Origin: Silurus meridionalis
Lineage: Eukaryota > Chordata > Actinopteri > Siluriformes > Siluridae
Length of the DNA: 64,000 nucleotides
Assembly (NCBI RefSeq): GCF_014805685.1
Contig: NC_060906.1
Span: 18,606,164-18,670,163, forward strand
Reading direction: 5' to 3'
The first letter of the stretch is position 1. Every line of letters begins with the position of its first letter. Made by a program: the position numbers and the translations under genes. Positions 62,501 through 64,000 of the stretch are shown here, piece after piece. The notes beneath the pieces were generated by a model. That model saw only the letters and a list, made by a program, of their open reading frames with translations. It did not search any database and was not told where the DNA came from.

Positions 62501-63451
62501 ATTATTATTATCAATAATCTGCTGTAACAGTTCAGGACTACAGTTGTCATGAACAGTTTTTGCATTCGAGTCAACCAATGATGGAACTGTAATGAAAGGA
62601 CATTCGTTGTCAATCAGATGAGAATCTGATTCCCTTTTGAGTCTGGTTCCTCTCAAGGTTTCTTCCTCAGATAATTCCACGCTGTCTCCATTGACTTACT
62701 CATTAGGGATAAACAGAGAAGAGATAAACTTATATGGACTGATTTAGACATTTGAAAGTTATATTTCGTAAACTGTTTAATTCTTTGAATGCCCATCGTT
62801 AAAAACGGCATTCAATTAAAATGTAACCGAATTGTCCGTCCCTACTGTCAACAAATGTCCATAAACCAGACGGTTACTAGAAGATGAAAGTACATCTAAA
62901 AGACTCGATGCTGAGCAGGTGCAGTGAAAGCGAATTGGTGTGTGATGGATGCAGTGGCGTACCACTTTCTGCGAGTAGCCCACCAGCTGCACTTTACTGA
63001 GAGCAGAGTTCACTTCCTGCATGCTATAGCACTTCTTCCACGACCACACCTCCACTGCGTCCTTCAAAGGCCCAGGCAGCATCCTAAAAGCGCGCACACG
63101 GCACAACACGGCATCGATTTAATGCAGCAAGAGTAAACTGGGGGTGGTGGTGGTGGTGGGGTTCGGGTTTCATCATCATCATGCATATTTATAAACGCTG
63201 ACATTTCTCATGCGGGTAAATGTGCAGAGATGTCATAGAGCATTTTTAATAATTAATTAGGCATTAAAAACTTAACCAATTTAATACTCTAGACATAACT
63301 TTAATGGGTTAAAATGTTATATACAGTTAAACTTAATCTTGTTTTTTTTAAACAGATTTTATACCTTTGTATTTCCTTGTTCTTCCAGCAAGTGGCAGTC
63401 TGAGCCTTTGGAACTCTTTCCATGAAGTTAACCAGCTCCTCCATCAGCAGT
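47260..63451 (-). CDS. ints9: Integrator complex subunit 9 (INTS9), 5' exons outside window
   Basis: INTS9 is a metallo-beta-lactamase/beta-CASP-fold protein. It is a catalytically inactive partner of the endonuclease INTS11 in the nuclear Integrator complex, which cleaves snRNA and other nascent Pol II transcripts. Twelve minus-strand exons join in frame: 63451-63365, 63083-62963, 61261-61127, 60950-60839, 59101-58921, 57133-57073, 56646-56475, 55507-55383, 55215-55048, 53716-53618, 52897-52760, 47436-47260. They give ~524 residues and a TGA at 47262-47260. Diagnostic blocks are [77 protein letters not shown] and the C-terminal INTS11-binding domain ending [12 protein letters not shown]. Human INTS9 is ~658 aa, so about 130-135 N-terminal residues (start of the lactamase fold) lie beyond 64000. 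Confidence 0.96.
47456..47998. mobile_element. MITE (family E), copy 2, against the ints9 last-exon acceptor
   Basis: Left end aggtggaaagtaacttac, right end gttactttccacattatcac. The internal side has aagtacagtaactaagtatt. The same type as 28345-28976 and 61375-62016. Its left edge is 18-20 bases from the splice acceptor at 47437-47438. Confidence 0.78.
48545..48665 (-). mobile_element. SINE-like fragment (family B)
   Basis: agggttaagggccttgctca, gagtggcagtttggcaata and gggcttaacctactgacttt match the family B body. Confidence 0.55.
49619..50090 (-). mobile_element. Interspersed DNA element (family D), copy 3
   Basis: gcgtttctgcaggttttgtt at the left end. Internal ggagcatttcaatgagcatt is the inverse of a landmark in copy 1. 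Right end ttaagactcgacagaaact. Diverged. Confidence 0.6.
51232..51955 (-). mobile_element. Tc1/mariner derivative (family F), split by a later insertion
   Basis: Left half 51232-51408 (accaaccaggcataacatta; ttttggatcggaccacacgg; ends caacgtgc) resumes at 51747 (atcaatgagcgttttggaga) and runs to ~51955. The split falls within cgtgc|atcaatgag of the family. Confidence 0.85.
51409..51746 (+). mobile_element. Nested insertion with LINE-type 3' end
   Basis: Interrupts the family F element. It ends aataaagctctttctgattc, a terminus typical of truncated fish non-LTR elements. No ORF. Confidence 0.6.
51956..52759. other. ints9 last intron, part 2: extreme AT-rich
   Basis: A-run at 52136-52156, TA/TTAATA-rich low-complexity sequence 52340-52470, and (AT)n at 52573-52596. 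No gene. Confidence 0.45.
52760..52897 (-). CDS. ints9: ints9 exon (linker with basic cluster)
   Basis: 46 codons, [20 protein letters not shown] through EAFLASLHK. The KKRKR cluster matches the basic (probably nuclear-targeting) stretch of INTS9. Acceptor tgtgtgtag, donor GTGGGA. Confidence 0.96.
52898..53617. other. ints9 intron, nothing recognised
   Basis: Purine-rich A tracts near 53235-53295; no repeat family recognised. Confidence 0.35.
53618..53716 (-). CDS. ints9: ints9 exon
   Basis: 33 codons, [20 protein letters not shown] and [13 protein letters not shown]. Acceptor gctttcag, donor GTTTGT. Confidence 0.96.
53925..54360. mobile_element. MITE-like repeat containing a nested SINE
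   Basis: cctcggcttacgatggagat and gaccatcgtaacatgaaaat, then ataagtcgaggcatgacct, resemble a common fish element based on 'cgacttacgatgg'. The SINE at 54087-54309 is inserted into or beside it. The right boundary is unclear. Confidence 0.45.
54087..54309 (+). mobile_element. tRNA-Glu-derived SINE, 223 bp, with perfect 14-bp TSD
   Basis: The head cccctggtggtctagtggtc has an intact A box (TGGTCTAGTGG) and a B box GGTTCGATTCC. The middle is gtgccggtcccaagcccgga. The tail is tggcgacccctaacgggaga, ending gccgaaag. Direct repeats ATAGTACATAATTT flank it (54073-54086 and 54310-54323), so the insertion is young. The tRNA-like head has no other tRNA-gene context. Partner of 18545-18793. Confidence 0.94.
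54361..55047. other. ints9 intron, nothing recognised
   Basis: No feature seen. Confidence 0.35.
55048..55215 (-). CDS. ints9: ints9 exon
   Basis: 56 codons, [20 protein letters not shown] through [13 protein letters not shown]. Directly preceded on the sense strand by a (GT)n-type run ending ttag. Donor GTCTGT. Confidence 0.95.
55383..55507 (-). CDS. ints9: ints9 exon
   Basis: Encodes (E)[20 protein letters not shown] and [21 protein letters not shown]. Acceptor gtacag, donor GTACAC. Confidence 0.97.
55508..56474. other. ints9 intron, nothing recognised
   Basis: A-runs at 55906-55920 and 56100-56110 only. Confidence 0.35.
56475..56646 (-). CDS. ints9: ints9 exon
   Basis: Encodes [40 protein letters not shown] and [17 protein letters not shown]. 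Acceptor atacag, donor GTCAGC. Confidence 0.97.
56647..57072. other. ints9 intron, nothing recognised
   Basis: AT-rich, no repeat family recognised. Confidence 0.35.
57073..57133 (-). CDS. ints9: ints9 exon (61 nt)
   Basis: Completes W and encodes [20 protein letters not shown]. Acceptor ttttaag, donor GTAAAT. Confidence 0.95.
57134..57811. other. ints9 intron, nothing recognised
   Basis: Short (AAAT)n near 57174-57202; otherwise plain. Confidence 0.35.
57812..58725 (+). mobile_element. Tc1-type element (family A), split by a nested repeat
   Basis: Left part from tatggacataattattggga to gaagatctcctgct (~58064). It resumes near 58429-58440 (cagagatctgacctcaacct) and ends about 58715 with ccgcaaacttttggcag. 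The two parts together follow the full family A order. Confidence 0.85.
58065..58428 (+). mobile_element. Repeat inserted into the Tc1 copy ('gtatagcgcttttaacaatg' family)
   Basis: Begins aattcaattcattttatttt, then gtatagcgcttttaacaatg and ttaaagcagctttacacaga. Later it has gtggaaccagactcgagaag and catcctcatctgggtggcac. Both junctions carry CTCCTG (58057 and 58429), a possible short target duplication. A relative in inverse orientation lies at 62290-62760. Confidence 0.75.
58921..59101 (-). CDS. ints9: ints9 exon (beta-CASP core)
   Basis: Encodes [36 protein letters not shown] and [18 protein letters not shown]. It ends inside the tryptophan codon. Donor GTATGC. Confidence 0.97.
59349..60702 (-). 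pseudogene. Tc1/mariner transposase pseudogene, near full-length element
   Basis: The minus strand carries a Tc1-like transposase gene in broken pieces. One is [14 protein letters not shown]...[12 protein letters not shown]...[19 protein letters not shown] (60177-59881), with the first catalytic Asp in W.DE. The other is a C-terminal part [20 protein letters not shown]...VVAAFGGG (59564-59361). Frameshifts and stops separate them. The right terminus ends cactttttcacaccactgta; the matching left terminus is lost. It lies in an ints9 intron, same orientation as ints9. Confidence 0.9.
60839..60950 (-). CDS. ints9: ints9 exon
   Basis: Encodes [20 protein letters not shown] and [17 protein letters not shown] plus the first base of an alanine codon. 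Donor GTCAGT. Confidence 0.97.
61127..61261 (-). CDS. ints9: ints9 exon
   Basis: 45 codons, [20 protein letters not shown] through [11 protein letters not shown], phase 0 at both ends. Donor GTCAGC. Confidence 0.97.
61375..62016. mobile_element. MITE (family E), copy 3
   Basis: agactctggtaaaagttgaa and gtacttaagtattaaaagta, then ctacttaagtacagtaacaa and agtatttctactctgg. Same type as the copies at 28345 and 47456. In an ints9 intron. Confidence 0.7.
62017..62289. other. ints9 intron, nothing recognised
   Basis: No feature seen. Confidence 0.35.
62290..62760 (-). mobile_element. Repeat related to the insertion at 58065-58428, inverse orientation
   Basis: gagtctggttcctctcaagg and tttcttcctcagataattcc are the reverse of the gaggaaccagactc type motif. 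A non-repeat-like ORF-free body contains ttattattattatca. The right boundary is approximate. Confidence 0.6.
62963..63083 (-). CDS. ints9: ints9 exon
   Basis: Encodes [20 protein letters not shown] and [20 protein letters not shown]. The donor GTACGC was chosen over an overlapping GTGGTA because it keeps SQKVELFG, matching SQK(I/V)ELFG of the family. Confidence 0.95.
63365..63451 (-). CDS. ints9: ints9 exon (first inside window)
   Basis: Encodes [20 protein letters not shown] and CWKNKEIQ with split arginine codons at both ends. Acceptor ggtgacag, donor GTATAA. Confidence 0.95.
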
Positions 63452-64000
63452 CTGTCACCAAGAAAAACCAGAAATGAATTTAAGCAGCAACATCCAAAGG
63501 TTAATAAGATTTCCTATATTTATCAGGTTAATACTATAGAAAACAGAGCATTAGGTCGCTTTCAAATAGAATTTTTTTTCCCAGCGTTTCTTGCAAATGG
63601 AAATACAATTTCTTGGCACAGTTACTGTTTTTCAGTACGACAGAGATAATGGAATGTCAGCTTGCAAGTTTGATGTGAAATGTAATGACACTGTAGTTGT
63701 ATTTAGATTTAACTGTAATTCTTCAAATGTGGCACTTCTAACTAAACCTTTAGATTGTTTTTTTTTTGATCTACTGATTGGTGGATGAATTAGATTTTTT
63801 CTGATCTGTTTAATATTGGATTGGGTTTTTATTGATAAGTTTCATGAACTTTATGTCTACTGCCTTTTTGTCATATCCATTCGTCTCCATGTTTGCTCTC
63901 TCAGGTTAAAGACAATTGCAACTGATACACCCTCATTGTTTAAACAGAGGAATTGGGTGTACATGGTGTACACAAGAAAGCAGGATATCCTGTCTCATCA
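63452..64000. other. ints9 intron at the right edge, nothing recognised
   Basis: I searched the minus strand for the next upstream INTS9 exon (the segment before LLMEELV) and did not find it here. Confidence 0.4.

Overview
The window is ordinary vertebrate chromosomal DNA, almost certainly from a ray-finned fish. It holds parts of three multi-exon housekeeping or developmental genes with GT-AG introns. Around them lie long (CA/GT)n microsatellites and many Tc1/mariner and hAT-like DNA transposon remnants. There are also tRNA-derived SINEs and 5'-truncated LINEs. Several repeat families (the Tc1 remnants with an 'acaaaagtattgggacac' type end, and the repeat beginning 'tgtatagcgcttttaacaat') are of a kind I associate with catfish and relatives. 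A siluriform source is a guess. I see no bacterial, viral, CRISPR or operon-like structure.

Layout. (1) 1-8633, minus strand: riox1 (NO66/RIOX1), a JmjC ribosomal-oxygenase gene. Eleven coding exons are visible, from the start codon at 8633 down to 1571. The last coding exon(s), about 130 residues, should lie beyond the left edge. (2) 8.65-10.1 kb: the divergent interval between riox1 and extl3, with microsatellites, CCAAT boxes and a probable GC-rich 5'-UTR exon of extl3. (3) 10.1-29.4 kb: a ~19 kb first intron of extl3. It carries a G-rich 34-bp minisatellite, a complete hAT-type element with an 8-bp target duplication, a tRNA-Glu-type SINE, a foldback element and several Tc1 relics. (4) 29,880-36,559, plus strand: the complete extl3 coding sequence (five coding exons, 913 aa), then a 3' UTR with a polyA signal near 37.3 kb. 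(5) 37.3-47.2 kb: intergenic, full of transposon relics. (6) 47,260-63,451, minus strand: ints9 (Integrator subunit 9), the last 12 coding exons (~524 aa). The 5' coding exons lie beyond the right edge. extl3 and ints9 are convergent, as I recall them also being in human 8p21.

The three proteins act independently. RIOX1 is a nucleolar/chromatin Fe(II)/2-oxoglutarate oxygenase. EXTL3 is a Golgi/ER glycosyltransferase that starts heparan sulfate chains. INTS9 pairs with INTS11 in the Integrator RNA-cleavage module. Every exon junction reported was checked by hand for GT/AG ends and reading-frame continuity.

I did not find an undescribed biological system. The points most worth a second look are: repeat-derived splice-site surroundings in extl3 and ints9; a multi-exon riox1 next to extl3, which may mark the ancestral locus of the mammalian single-exon gene; a SINE family sharing its 3' tail with a LINE present in the same window; a uORF just before the extl3 start; and a G-rich minisatellite just downstream of the extl3 promoter.
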